A DNA stretch of 54,434 bases from an uncultured Schlesneria sp. (GTDB taxonomy: Bacteria; Planctomycetota; Planctomycetia; Planctomycetales; Planctomycetaceae): contig CAIULL010000291.1 of NCBI GenBank assembly GCA_903899985.1, positions 1 through 54,434 of the forward strand, in the 5' to 3' direction. The first letter of the stretch is position 1. Each line of letters opens with the position of its first letter. The translations under genes were made by a program, and so were the position numbers. Under the pieces are notes generated by a model. It saw nothing but the letters and a program-made list of their open reading frames with translations, ran no database searches and had not been told where the DNA came from. Below are positions 1-9,398 of the stretch, piece by piece.

Positions 1-2
1 AA

Positions 3-1415
3 TCGGGTGATCGTAACTGGTCAGACTTTGCGATTTTTTATCGAGTGAATTCGCTTTCGCGTTCGCTTGAAACGGCACTCTCACGCTGGAAGATACCGTA
101 CCAGGTCGCTGGAGGTCTTGCGTTCTACGAGCGGGCAGAAATCAAAGATGTGCTGGGGTATCTGCGGTTGATCGACAATCCGCGAGACCGAATCGCGTTT
201 CTGCGAGTCGTCAACGCGCCCGCGCGGGGAGTGGGAAAAAGTTCGCTGGATCGTCTGGTGCAATGGGCTGATGTGGCGGGCATTGAACTGCTGGCTGCCG
301 CAAGAAATTCCGAGCGAGTTCCCAATCTTTCCAAGAAGGCCGCCGTAGGACTTCGAGCCTTTGCCTCGCTGATCGATGAATTTGCAGAACTGGCCGCGAA
401 CCCGTTTGGAGATCAGGCAGGTTCCACCGATTTTCAGTTTGGTGACGAGCCGACGGAGTCAGATGACAACGCCGAATCGGTCGGGCCGGTGTCGATGTTG
501 CTGCGGACCGTGCTGGAACGAACCGGTTATTACCGCCAATACGAGGGATCATTAGAGGAAGATGAAATCCAGCGGAAGTCGAACGTGGACGAACTGATCA
601 GTTCAGCAATGCTGTATGATCGCCAGCTGGCCGAAAAGGAAGAAGTCGCGACGCTCGGTGGTTTTCTTGAAACAGCCAGTCTGACTCAAGACGTGGACTC
701 ATTAGAGGAAGACGTCGGTGCCGTGACTTTGATGACGTTGCACGCGGCCAAGGGCCTGGAATTCCCGAATGTGTATGTCATCGGTGTCGAACAGAATCTC
801 ATCCCGCACGAGCGGTCGCTTCGTGAGAACGATCCCTCGCAACTCGAAGAGGAGAGGAGACTCTTGTTCGTCGGAATCACTCGCGCGAAGGATCAGCTGG
901 TTCTCACTCATACGCAGCGCAGGGAAATCCATGGCCGAACTCTTTCGACAATTCCCAGCGATTTTCTGCAAGAACTGCACGTCGAACGCAAGGATTGCAC
1001 TGCGGGTGACAACTACGGTGATGAGCCATCCAGCGAGTCATTCGCCAGCGATACCGACGCCGACAATCTTGATGAATTTCTGTCAGACGAAATAACGATC
1101 AGCGGTCGAGGTTTAAAGCGAAAGTCGGGGTTAAGACGGGGGAAATCGTCAGCAACTGATAAACGCAAGGCGAAAGGGATCCCGCATCTCACAACGGGGG
1201 CGGCCTTGCAGTCAGGATCCAATCAAGGTGTTGCACTTCCGATTGGATTCGCGATTGGCATGCAGGTCAGACACCCGAGATATGGTCTGGGGACGGTGGT
1301 TGACGTCAGTGGTTTTTCATTGAGACGAACCGTAACGGTGGACTTTACCGTCGATAATCGTCGTGAAAGCTTTATCGCGGCGAAGTGTCCGCTTCAGCCG
1401 GTAGGGTTGAGCTAA
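3..1415 (+). CDS. uvrD: UvrD/PcrA-type superfamily 1 DNA helicase, C-terminal part (5' end outside window)
   Basis: ATP-dependent 3'-5' DNA helicase of the UvrD/Rep/PcrA family, acting in excision repair and replication-fork maintenance. The reading frame is open from base 3, so the gene begins upstream; about 470 C-terminal residues are visible and the N-terminal Walker A half is missing. Seen: helicase motif IV region (AIFYRVNSLSR, visible residues ~10-20), the 2B-domain segment with GVGKSSLDRL, motif V (TLHAAKGLEFPNVYVIG, ~244), motif VI (LLFVGITRAKDQL, ~288) and a C-terminal Tudor-like module (GMQVRHPRYGLGTVV, ~419 on), as in PcrA/UvrD. An acidic, then basic linker separates motif VI from the Tudor part. 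The GTPase gene follows after 18 bases, so co-transcription is likely. UvrD and PcrA cannot be separated from this part alone. Confidence 0.95.
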   Translation, partial: SGDRNWSDFAIFYRVNSLSRSLETALSRWKIPYQVAGGLAFYERAEIKDVLGYLRLIDNPRDRIAFLRVVNAPARGVGKSSLDRLVQWADVAGIELLAAARNSERVPNLSKKAAVGLRAFASLIDEFAELAANPFGDQAGSTDFQFGDEPTESDDNAESVGPVSMLLRTVLERTGYYRQYEGSLEEDEIQRKSNVDELISSAMLYDRQLAEKEEVATLGGFLETASLTQDVDSLEEDVGAVTLMTLHAAKGLEFPNVYVIGVEQNLIPHERSLRENDPSQLEEERRLLFVGITRAKDQLVLTHTQRREIHGRTLSTIPSDFLQELHVERKDCTAGDNYGDEPSSESFASDTDADNLDEFLSDEITISGRGLKRKSGLRRGKSSATDKRKAKGIPHLTTGAALQSGSNQGVALPIGFAIGMQVRHPRYGLGTVVDVSGFSLRRTVTVDFTVDNRRESFIAAKCPLQPVGLS

Positions 1416-1433
1416 CAATTGATTGGAAGTCAG

Positions 1434-3248
1434 ATGACCTCGGAATTGGCTCAGTTGGAATTGCTGGCAAACGTCGACGATCTTGTTGCTCGACTGAGTG
1501 CATGGTCAACGGAGCCGTCGGCGTGGGAGCCCGTTCAGCAGAGTCAGGCGCTGATCAAACGACTCTTAACTCGGCTTGAGCCGTTAAGGGCGCGAGTCGA
1601 AGCACCATTGGTCGTGGCGACATTTGGTGGGACGGGCGTCGGCAAAAGCTCGCTGGTTAACGGGTTGGTCGGAAAAGAGGTCACTTCGGCGGGGCGGCAA
1701 CGACCCACGACAACGCTTCCCATCGTGCTGGCGCATCCCCAGGCCGATCTTGCTGTTTATGACTTACCCGCCAATGCGGACGACGCCGAGGTTCAAATCG
1801 TTCGCGTTGATACTCCGCTGCTGCGAGACATTGTTATTATCGATTGCCCTGATCCCGATACATCGGAGTCTGAAACATCAACCAGTAATCTCGCGCGTCT
1901 GCATCGGTTGTTGCCATATTGTGATGTTCTGCTGTACGTCGGAACGCAACAGAAGTATCGGTCGGCCAAAGTCAGTGATGAACTGTTGCAGGCAGCCAGC
2001 GGTTGTCGGCTGGTGTTCATTCAGTCACACGCCGACCTTGATTCAGACATTCGTGACGATTGGCGAGCACACCTCAGTCCCAGGTTTCAGGTTGCCGAGA
2101 TGTTCTTTGTCAACTCAAAGCAGGCGTTCCAGGAACAGCAATCAGGAATCCGACCGACAGGCGAATTCGGACGCCTGCTTGACTTGTTAATGCAGGAACT
2201 TTCGGCGACACAGCGCGTCCGAATCCGTCGCAGCAATCTCATGGGACTGGTCCATGAGGTGCTCTCGCATGCCCGCGAGGTCCTGGATAAGCATGCTCCG
2301 CTCGTTCAGCGATTAGAGCAGGCATTGAATGATCAGCGTCACCGCGCGACCGAACGCATGGCCAGCCGTTTGCAGGATGAACTGCTCGTCAGTCGTGGTC
2401 TCTGGGAGCGGCGATTGCTCGGGCAGGTGACGCAGATGTGGGGCTACAGTCCGTTTGCGTCCGTGTTGAAGCTGTGGCACAGTCAGGCCAGCCTGCTCGC
2501 GTCGTTCTCGTTGATGAGATCACAGACGACGGCCCAGATGGCATTGGTCGGTCTCGTGCATGGAACCCGCTGGCTCACATCACAGCAACAGGAACATGAT
2601 GCCGAGAAGCGTCTCGATTCATTGTCCTCGCTCGGTTTCACCGATTCGGAATTGCGAGAAGCCCAGATGGTAATTACGGGGCATGTTCATTCTGCAAAAC
2701 TGGATCGGGCTCCGCAGGAGACGGGATCGTTTGATCACCTTCGCCATTCCGCCGCTGATGTGCAGATGGAGTTTCTGACGGATGCCGCCCGACGGATTGA
2801 TGATTTAATTCTCGATGCCGCCAAAAGAAATTCGCACTGGTTCACCCGATTTTTGTACGAAGCCTTATTTACACTGCTCCCTGGATTTCTGTTGTACCGA
2901 GTTGGCCGCAATTTCTTCTATGACTCGTTCTGGCTCGAAAAGCCGCTGCTGGATACAAACTTCTATATTCCTGCCGCGTTGTTTCTGGCCTGCTGGGCGG
3001 GAATGTTCGTGATGAGCTACACATGGCGTCTGCGTCGTGGCCTGACCCGCCGGATTCAAGCCATGGCTCGCGAACTTGCCAGTGCGAAAGCCGGGGCAGG
3101 ATTATTCCCGGAACTTGAGAATCGCTGCGCCGAGTATGCTCGTCACCGCGACCGCCTCGACCAATTCTCGGCAAGTCTCGATTCAATCCGCCAAACCTAT
3201 TCTGCGGTGCAAGGAAATGATCGCTTGAGTCTCAAACAGCAGGATTAG
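1434..3248 (+). CDS. Membrane-anchored P-loop GTPase (dynamin/Era-like), function unknown
   Basis: A 604-residue GTP-binding protein. The P-loop GGTGVGKSSL lies at ~64-73, a switch I-like RPTTTLP follows, the G3 segment is DCPDPD (~137, DxxG not strict) and the expected NKxD box is replaced by QSHAD (~197). The middle is long and helical, and two hydrophobic segments near 477-491 (ALFTLLPGFLLYRVG) and 514-528 (AALFLACWAGMFVMS) should anchor it in the inner membrane, followed by a short helical tail. This order (GTPase, helical stalk, paired membrane helices) resembles dynamin-like or YcjX/DUF697-type GTPases, but I cannot name the family. ATG 1434 is preferred because GGAAG sits four bases upstream; TTG 1419 is an in-frame alternative. 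It ends 117 bases before a convergent gene. Confidence 0.85.
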   Translation: MTSELAQLELLANVDDLVARLSAWSTEPSAWEPVQQSQALIKRLLTRLEPLRARVEAPLVVATFGGTGVGKSSLVNGLVGKEVTSAGRQRPTTTLPIVLAHPQADLAVYDLPANADDAEVQIVRVDTPLLRDIVIIDCPDPDTSESETSTSNLARLHRLLPYCDVLLYVGTQQKYRSAKVSDELLQAASGCRLVFIQSHADLDSDIRDDWRAHLSPRFQVAEMFFVNSKQAFQEQQSGIRPTGEFGRLLDLLMQELSATQRVRIRRSNLMGLVHEVLSHAREVLDKHAPLVQRLEQALNDQRHRATERMASRLQDELLVSRGLWERRLLGQVTQMWGYSPFASVLKLWHSQASLLASFSLMRSQTTAQMALVGLVHGTRWLTSQQQEHDAEKRLDSLSSLGFTDSELREAQMVITGHVHSAKLDRAPQETGSFDHLRHSAADVQMEFLTDAARRIDDLILDAAKRNSHWFTRFLYEALFTLLPGFLLYRVGRNFFYDSFWLEKPLLDTNFYIPAALFLACWAGMFVMSYTWRLRRGLTRRIQAMARELASAKAGAGLFPELENRCAEYARHRDRLDQFSASLDSIRQTYSAVQGNDRLSLKQQD

Positions 3249-3365
3249 TCCAAGTTCGGCGATTCGTGCGTTCGGCCAAAGATGATTTTCGCGATTTACA
3301 AAGTTCGTTAATCGTTTCGACGGGTAGAACTGTCGGAAGCCGCCGGTTGATGTTTGCGTTACAAA

Positions 3366-4427
3366 TCAGATGGCATTTTGTGTTTCAGCGACTTGAGTCA
3401 CTCGAAGGATTTGTGCTCTCGACGTTAAATAATAAGCGATTCCAATTGCCGCGAGAATCATGACGGTCAGCCGATTGACTAAAGCCGTGAGAACTCCGTT
3501 CGAAAAAGCGGTCGCAATTTGTTCCTCGGTGCTGTTGGGAACGACATTCTTCTGATGTTGCTCGTAAAACCAGGCGACCGTTCCCTCGAGCACACCGATA
3601 CCTCCCGGAGTTGGCACCACGGCACTCACGGTGATGGGAAGAGGAAGCCCGACAAGGTGGTCAATGTAACCAGGTGTTGTCTGTCCACCGTGGATCGCTT
3701 GTGCGCAAAAGTAAAATGACGTCAAAAAGAAAACGTGACCGACGATTCCTAAACCAGCGGCTACAATCAGGACATAAGGTTTGCCTTGGTAAAGCTGGAC
3801 CGATTCCATGAGTTCTTTAACGATATGACCTACGAACTTCCAGCTTGACAACCAATGCATCAGCGACGAATGCGTAAACGCTGGAACGAACATCAGTCCA
3901 ATCCCGACCAGTCCCGCGATCGCCCCACACCATAGAACAAGAACAGCCCAATGCATTTCCGTCGCCACTTCGGCTCGGGCTGGGATCAGCGATGCAATCG
4001 CACCCAGTACAAATAGTGCCCACATCCCCAGTACACGATCCAGAAACACGGTCGCCGAGGCCGACGCCCTTCGCGTTGGATGATCCTTCGCGAGCAAAGC
4101 GGCTTTGATCAGGTCGCCACCGACCGCTCCAGGACCCATGACGTTGATGGCTTCGCCAAGCATCCCGAGCCGGAAGTTTTCACGAAATGAAAATGGTAAA
4201 CCAATTCCCTGAACGAGAAGTCGCCAACGTGTGAAGGAGATTAAAAGAGCGATGAATCGGACCCCGAGCGCAATCCCAAATGCTTGCCACGCGAATTGAC
4301 GATTCTGTAGCTTTGCGAGGCTATCACGGCTCATCCACCACAACACTGCCATCATCGCCACAGCGAGTAGCCACTTGAGCACGAGAATCACTCGCTGTTG
4401 ATTCGAATTCGTTAATGAAAACTTCAA
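3366..4427 (-). CDS. Lysylphosphatidylglycerol synthase TM-region / UPF0104 family membrane protein
   Basis: A 353-residue polytopic inner-membrane protein of the LPG_synthase_TM (YbhN/AglD2/UPF0104) family. Seen: repeated hydrophobic segments from residue ~14 on, the family signature GPGAVGGDLIK (~98-108), FLDRVLG (~128-134) and a C-terminal PTPGGIGVLEG block (~271-281). MprF-like relatives move lipids between leaflets; stand-alone members often lie in glycan or lipid clusters and are thought to help flip lipid-linked intermediates. No soluble aminoacyl-transferase domain is present, so lysyl-PG synthesis is not expected. It is transcribed away from the sugar cluster that begins at 5.4 kb, and a role in exporting its products is an inference from position only. 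Confidence 0.9.
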   Translation of the reverse strand: MKFSLTNSNQQRVILVLKWLLAVAMMAVLWWMSRDSLAKLQNRQFAWQAFGIALGVRFIALLISFTRWRLLVQGIGLPFSFRENFRLGMLGEAINVMGPGAVGGDLIKAALLAKDHPTRRASASATVFLDRVLGMWALFVLGAIASLIPARAEVATEMHWAVLVLWCGAIAGLVGIGLMFVPAFTHSSLMHWLSSWKFVGHIVKELMESVQLYQGKPYVLIVAAGLGIVGHVFFLTSFYFCAQAIHGGQTTPGYIDHLVGLPLPITVSAVVPTPGGIGVLEGTVAWFYEQHQKNVVPNSTEEQIATAFSNGVLTALVNRLTVMILAAIGIAYYLTSRAQILRVTQVAETQNAI

Positions 4428-5388
4428 ACAAAGGCTCGCTTGAGGATGAATAAGAAGCGGTTCATTGATCTTCCGCTTAACAAAAAGATAAGAATCTAAC
4501 TTAACTAAAATTTAACAATCGAGAATTGGTGTGAAACCATTCTCAATGTACTCAGCCGATCTAACGCCCGAATACTGACTCTTCGAAAGTTGTGCCTCGT
4601 GATGCGGAATTCTACATTTTCCACATTTAGTAAGTATAAAGTACCGTCGGGCAGGAATTCAAGCGAGTGCGCGTGCATGTCACGTCGAGGGCCTGGCAGA
4701 ATTCCGATATCTGGTTCTTCATCGGATGCCGTACACCCAGGCCAAACGCCTGAATTCGATTGATTTTGCGGTCGGTAGTCGCCATTTACCTTCCATGTCA
4801 TCGTGCGCGGATGACGCGGCGGAAGGGTCTGTTTGCATGGCCGAAGGTGGATCCACCGTCACCTGCTCAACTGACTCACTTTTTTCCATCATGAATAATG
4901 TACAATTCCCCGGCAGATTGGTGGTAATGCCTTCCATTTACTTCATTTGAAAACGCGTTGACTGTGTGGATTCAAATAGTCCCCTGTCATGCCAAATGCT
5001 TGATCTTCAAAACAGCGGATCTTTGAGACGGCTAACGGGAGGCTGATGAATTTTGCGCTAAGAGTTGCTTCGGTGTTCCGGCTATTCATGTTGTTTTACG
5101 ACGGTCATGGCTTTCCTTCATTGGGTCACTCTGCTATGAATTGTTTGCTCGGCAGAAATCTCTGTTTATGTTGTTCGTCAGGTCGTTCCGTTAGTGCTGT
5201 CGACGACAATGTAAGTCAGACTGAAACGAGGTCATGCGGTATCCCGAAGTTTCCAGAGAAGATCAGCAGGCGAAAACGCGCCTGGTATTTGCTTCAAGCG
5301 TGAATCGCGTCGGAATTCTTTGACACCCTGAACCCCTTTTCACAAATTCATAGAGTTTCCATTACAGGAAATGGATAGGCATTTATCA
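4428..5388. other. 960-base intergenic region, no supported gene
   Basis: Space between the minus-strand UPF0104 gene and the plus-strand UDP-glucuronate decarboxylase, so it must hold two divergent promoters. Short open frames exist on both strands (for example 4505-4801 minus and 5046-5303 plus), but they have no family resemblance, no convincing ribosome site and uneven codon use. A/T-rich stretches near 4480-4520 could be promoter sequence. I see no repeat or RNA gene. Confidence 0.4.
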
Positions 5389-6342
5389 ATGCGTTCGATT
5401 CTCGTTACTGGCGGGGCTGGATTTCTGGGTAGCCATCTTTGCGAACGGCTGCTTGAGAGAGGCGATAACGTCATCTGCCTCGACAATTTCTTTACGGGAC
5501 GAAAAGAAAATATCCTTCATCTGTTGGGTAATCCCCGGTTCGAATTACTGCGACACGATATCGTCCAACCGTTCGTATTAGAGGTCGATCAGATTTACAA
5601 TCTGGCGTGTCCGGCATCACCCGTTGCCTATCAGTATAATCCGATTAAGACAATCAAGACCTCAACAATCGGGGTTGTTAATGTGCTGGGTCTGGCAAAA
5701 CGCTGCAAGGCCCGGGTTCTGCACTGTTCGACGTCGGAGGTTTACGGCGACCCGTTTGTCCACCCGCAACGCGAAGACTATTGGGGTCACGTTAATCCGA
5801 TTGGGCCTCGCAGCTGTTATGATGAAGGGAAACGAGTTGCTGAATCGCTTTGCATCAGTTATCACGAACAGCACAATATGGAAGTTCGAATCATTCGAAT
5901 CTTTAACACATACGGTCCCCGGATGGACCCCCATGATGGTCGGGTGATTTCTAATTTTATCAATCAGGCATTACGAGACGAACCCATTACGATCTATGGT
6001 GACGGGACGCAGACACGATCATTCTGTTACTGTGATGATTTGATTCGCGGAATGATGTTAATGATGGACCAGGATCATGAGATTGGGCCGGTGAATCTGG
6101 GAAATCCCGGTGAATACACAATGCTGGAACTGGCACGAGAGGTTTTTAAACAAGTGCCAGATACCAAGTCGACGATCACCCACGTCCCTTTGCCTAAGGA
6201 CGATCCCAAGCAACGGTGCCCTGATATTACAAAAGCTATGACAGTACTGGGATGGTCTCCAACAATTGGTTTAAGTGCAGGGTTATCGAAGACAGTGGAA
6301 TACTATCGAGCGGCATTGTTGAACGCTTCCCCGCGAAAATGA
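5389..6342 (+). CDS. uxs: UDP-glucuronate decarboxylase (UDP-xylose synthase), extended SDR
   Basis: Converts UDP-glucuronate to UDP-xylose via an NAD-bound 4-keto intermediate, supplying pentose for glycan assembly. The 317-residue protein has the NAD motif GGAGFLG (8-14), [10 protein letters not shown] at the end of beta-2, the UXS-typical CPASPVAYQ segment, the catalytic Y144xxxK148 (SCYDEGKR), and [19 protein letters not shown] followed by [11 protein letters not shown], both characteristic of UXS rather than of galE or rmlB. Full length for the family. ATG 5389 fits the family N-terminus and has GGATAGG about nine bases upstream; ATG 5371 is an alternative. It is the first gene of a rightward series of sugar genes, separated from the next by about 670 bases. 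Confidence 0.93.
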   Translation: MRSILVTGGAGFLGSHLCERLLERGDNVICLDNFFTGRKENILHLLGNPRFELLRHDIVQPFVLEVDQIYNLACPASPVAYQYNPIKTIKTSTIGVVNVLGLAKRCKARVLHCSTSEVYGDPFVHPQREDYWGHVNPIGPRSCYDEGKRVAESLCISYHEQHNMEVRIIRIFNTYGPRMDPHDGRVISNFINQALRDEPITIYGDGTQTRSFCYCDDLIRGMMLMMDQDHEIGPVNLGNPGEYTMLELAREVFKQVPDTKSTITHVPLPKDDPKQRCPDITKAMTVLGWSPTIGLSAGLSKTVEYYRAALLNASPRK

Positions 6343-7014
6343 GTCGACTTAGCTGATAAAGTAACGGAATTGAGTCGCGACTGGGCTTCTCAGGTAAAAG
6401 TCGGTTTACCAAGGTGACTCAGTGCAATGTGAAGTTCCTAACAGGCAAGTGCGATGCGGCTGACGTGTGTAGCGGGTTGAAGCAAATTGCGCACAAATGC
6501 CTTTGATCGATTTCTCAATCTGACCCCAAGGGGGCAGAATCGGTTTGATTACTTGAATGGTGCCGTCCGGGATCGCTCTGTCGACTCGCTGTCGATCTCG
6601 TGTGTGCAGTCAGGAGACGAGCTTTTCTACGAGAAAACAGCTGACTCGGTAGGAAGTCGCGCGGTGACTTGTCGGCTGACCGTCAAAGAGGCCGGGGCTC
6701 CAGGTTAAGGTTCTGTTAAGGCGTGGCTTTTCGATCCGTTTTAAACGACGGCCTCCCAAGTTCACGTCCAAAGAATATTGATTCGCTCCATGACCCATTC
6801 AAAAGCCCTTGATGCTGTGCTCGGGGCATTAATTTACGTTCGATGGAATGAACGCTGAACTCGGCTGCAGCAATCATTCAAAGTCCCAGACGATTCCATT
6901 TTCAAATAGAGTTTCCGCTGGTACACTTCAAATTCTTTATTTATGGGTGCTCGGAGTTCACACTCCTACTTCAGTGTGGCGCGAGCCATCTCCCGGGCTT
7001 TCAGGTATCGTGAC
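6343..7014. other. 670-base intergenic region, no supported gene
   Basis: Between the UDP-xylose synthase and the FAD oxidoreductase. Open frames such as 6487-6708 have no recognisable domain and no good start. An extended frame from 6943 runs into the next gene, but its first 24 codons lack family similarity, so I treat them as leader. I see no hairpin with a T-run; the region presumably holds the promoter of the downstream set. Confidence 0.4.
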
Positions 7015-8148
7015 ATGCAGTCCGAAAAATTCGGTGCAGTGGTAATCGGAGGGGGATTCTACGGATGTGAGGTCGCCCGCGAATTGAAGCAGTATTTTGA
7101 GAAAGTTCTGCTTCTCGAAAGTGAGAGCGATCTCATGCAGCGGGCTTCTTATCGAAATCAAGCTCGGGTTCATCAAGGGTATCATTATCCTCGCAGTCTC
7201 TTGACCTCGCTTCGTTCTCGTATGAATTTTTCTCGCTTTATTAGCGAATACAAGGGATGTGTATACTCGGAATTCGAAAAAGTTTACGCCATTGCTAAGT
7301 CCTACTCCAAGACCTCGGCCGCACAGTTCAAGGGGTTTTGCGATCGGATTGGTGCCCCTGTCTGGCCCGCTGCGGACGAACTGAAGGCGCTTCTTAATCC
7401 GTACAACGTTGAAGATGTATTTTCTGTTCTTGAATATGTGTTTGATGCCGCAAAACTCAAAGACATCGTGAAGGTACGGCTCGCAGAAGCAAACGTTGAG
7501 TATGAACTCAACGCTCCGGTCGAACGGCTTCGTTGTGTCGGTGACTCGTACAGGGTGGAATTCCGGCAGGGTGACGAGATTCGTGAAGTCGAGACGAAAT
7601 ACATTTTTATCTGTGCTTATTCGCACATCAACGGGGTGTTGTGGAGATCTGAGCTCCCACTCATTCCGATGAAACACGAGTTTGCGGAAATGGCGTTGAT
7701 CGATGTTCCCGAAGAGCTGAAGAACAAGGGGATCACGATCATGGATGGTCCGTTCTTTGCGGTGATGCCTTTTCCGGACCGCGGATTGCATACGCTTCAC
7801 CACGTTCGATACACCCCCCACCACTGGTGGACCGATGCGCCTGGCGAAGGTTATCTCGACGCCCGCAAGCACTTCGAAAGTGCTCCTCGTGAAAGTCAAT
7901 ATGAACACATGATTCGAGACGCGGCGCGTTTTATTCCAAGCATCTCACGGTCGAAATACGTGGAAAGTCTTTGGGAAGTGAAGACGATCCTTCCGCGGAG
8001 CGAAGTTGATGACAGTCGTCCGATTTTGTTTCGACCAGTTGATCAGGCGCGGAATGTGATTTGCGTCCTCGGTGGAAAGATCGATAATGTTTTTGATGTT
8101 ATAGACTACATCCGTGAATTCGTTGAATCGAACGGTGTGAAGATTTGA
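7015..8148 (+). CDS. FAD-dependent oxidoreductase of surface-sugar clusters (DAO/UGM-like fold)
   Basis: A 377-residue flavoprotein. The FAD-binding GxGxxG is GGGFYG (12-17), the acidic residue ending beta-2 is E35 (VLLLESE), and NQARVHQGYHYPRS (48-61) is a signature of an uncharacterised FAD oxidoreductase group found in O-antigen and polysaccharide clusters. The substrate is unknown; a sugar or nucleotide-sugar ring or redox conversion is an inference. ATG 7015 is chosen because it puts the Rossmann strand at the N-terminus and has AGG nine bases upstream; an in-frame start at 6943 would add 24 unlikely residues. It opens a compact module with a GT2, a Rossmann protein and a TIM-barrel isomerase. 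A long antisense open frame over it is a codon-bias shadow. Confidence 0.85.
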   Translation: MQSEKFGAVVIGGGFYGCEVARELKQYFEKVLLLESESDLMQRASYRNQARVHQGYHYPRSLLTSLRSRMNFSRFISEYKGCVYSEFEKVYAIAKSYSKTSAAQFKGFCDRIGAPVWPAADELKALLNPYNVEDVFSVLEYVFDAAKLKDIVKVRLAEANVEYELNAPVERLRCVGDSYRVEFRQGDEIREVETKYIFICAYSHINGVLWRSELPLIPMKHEFAEMALIDVPEELKNKGITIMDGPFFAVMPFPDRGLHTLHHVRYTPHHWWTDAPGEGYLDARKHFESAPRESQYEHMIRDAARFIPSISRSKYVESLWEVKTILPRSEVDDSRPILFRPVDQARNVICVLGGKIDNVFDVIDYIREFVESNGVKI

Positions 8149-8204
8149 TTCCACCAGAGTGAGTGTTTCAGGCACAGATAGCACTTGTAAATATGGGGAT
8201 CTCC

Positions 8205-9248
8205 ATGAATACAAAAATAGACTGTTTTGTTTCGGTCATCGTGCCGGTACACGAAGATGCTGACATCATTGAGAACTTTATTCACAAGACGATCAACGTT
8301 CTGGAAGAGAATTTCGCGAACCACGAGTTGCTGATTATTGATGACGGTTCCGCGGGTCAAACAGTGCCGAAAATCCAGGCGTTGCTGAGCCGTTACCGCG
8401 GAATTCGCCTCATTCAGCTGTCTCGACGATTCGGGACTGAAGTTGCGATTTCGGCTGGAATGGAGTCGGTCATTGGTGATTTTGTTGTTGTGATGCTGCC
8501 ATACATGGATCCGCCAGAGTTGATTCGGCCACTGGTCGAAAGGGCACGCTCTGGAGTTGACGTCGTCTTCGGAGTGCGCGAGAACGCGGGTAACGTCGGA
8601 AAGTTCTATCAGGCCGGTTCGGAACTGTTTCATTGGTACGTGCGACGTTTCCTGGGGATTAAGCTCCCGCAGTATGCGACTCAGCTTCGCTGCCTGAGTC
8701 GAAAAGCGCTTAATTCGTTAACTCAAATAAAAGACTATCATCGATATTTGCGTCTCTATAGTGCCTACGTTGGCTATTCCCAGCAGGAGTTTGCCTATAC
8801 CCCGCTCGAATTAGGCGAGGGAAAGCAGAGTCGCAATTTTATGAGCGCTGCAAACACCTGTATTGACTTGATCATCGAGAATTCCAAGCATCCGCTCCGG
8901 TTCGTCACGTGGACTTGCCTTGCGGCAGCGGTGCTGAATGTCGCGTATCTTTTATTAATTGTCGCAATTTATTTTTTCAAACCGGATGTGACGCCGGGTT
9001 GGACTTCACTCTCGTTTCAAAGCGCATTTCAGTTTTTGCTGATCTCGTTGATGCTCACAATTTTGAGTGAGTATACGGGGCGGATTCTTGAGCGATTGGG
9101 AGATCGACCCTTTTACTATGTGACGAATGAGCAAACGAGTTCCGTGCTGTTGTCTGAAAAAGAGAAATATAACATCGTCACGGATTCACCTGAAGTTCCT
9201 ATCGTCCCGGACTTGAATGTTCCCACGTTAGGGGGAGCGGAAAGATAA
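8205..9248 (+). CDS. Family 2 glycosyltransferase with two C-terminal membrane helices (DPM1/ArnC-like), altered DxD
   Basis: A 347-residue GT-A-fold protein. The N-terminus has VSVIVPVHED and LLIIDDGSAG (~41-50), typical of GT2 enzymes such as polyprenyl-phosphate glycosyltransferases. Two membrane helices follow (~233-258 and ~272-291), as in GtrB/ArnC-type enzymes that load sugars onto polyprenyl phosphate. The usual DADLQDPPE is here MLPYMDPPE (~96-104): the metal-binding aspartates are lost while DPPE remains. Activity may therefore be altered, or the protein may have become a partner subunit. ATG 8205 is preferred (GGGGA five bases upstream), with 8193 and 8163 as in-frame alternatives. 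Start is 56 bases after the FAD oxidoreductase. Confidence 0.87.
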   Translation: MNTKIDCFVSVIVPVHEDADIIENFIHKTINVLEENFANHELLIIDDGSAGQTVPKIQALLSRYRGIRLIQLSRRFGTEVAISAGMESVIGDFVVVMLPYMDPPELIRPLVERARSGVDVVFGVRENAGNVGKFYQAGSELFHWYVRRFLGIKLPQYATQLRCLSRKALNSLTQIKDYHRYLRLYSAYVGYSQQEFAYTPLELGEGKQSRNFMSAANTCIDLIIENSKHPLRFVTWTCLAAAVLNVAYLLLIVAIYFFKPDVTPGWTSLSFQSAFQFLLISLMLTILSEYTGRILERLGDRPFYYVTNEQTSSVLLSEKEKYNIVTDSPEVPIVPDLNVPTLGGAER

Positions 9249-9398
9249 CCTGCTGTAAACCATGGAATAGTCCGGCATCTTTTTCAGTATTCGTCGGGCG
9301 ATTCATGGATTTGCCGCCGTAGGATGACAATCAACCGGGGAGGCCGGGGGCGAGGTCGTTGGGAGAAGTGGTTTTCAGAAATCCTGGGGGAATTTGTC

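Noticed and set aside
3366-4427. Lysyl-phosphatidylglycerol synthase (MprF)
   Set aside because: Only the membrane region is present; the soluble aminoacyl-transferase domain is missing, so the enzyme name would mislead.
4505-4801. 98-codon minus-strand open frame with a seemingly structured stretch
   Set aside because: Considered as a remnant of a DUF1559-like end, but the characteristic motif is absent and no upstream exported part exists.
6958-7908. 316-codon open frame antisense to the FAD oxidoreductase
   Set aside because: Mirror frame of a well-supported gene; no domain, no ribosome site, and composition expected from the codon bias of the sense strand.
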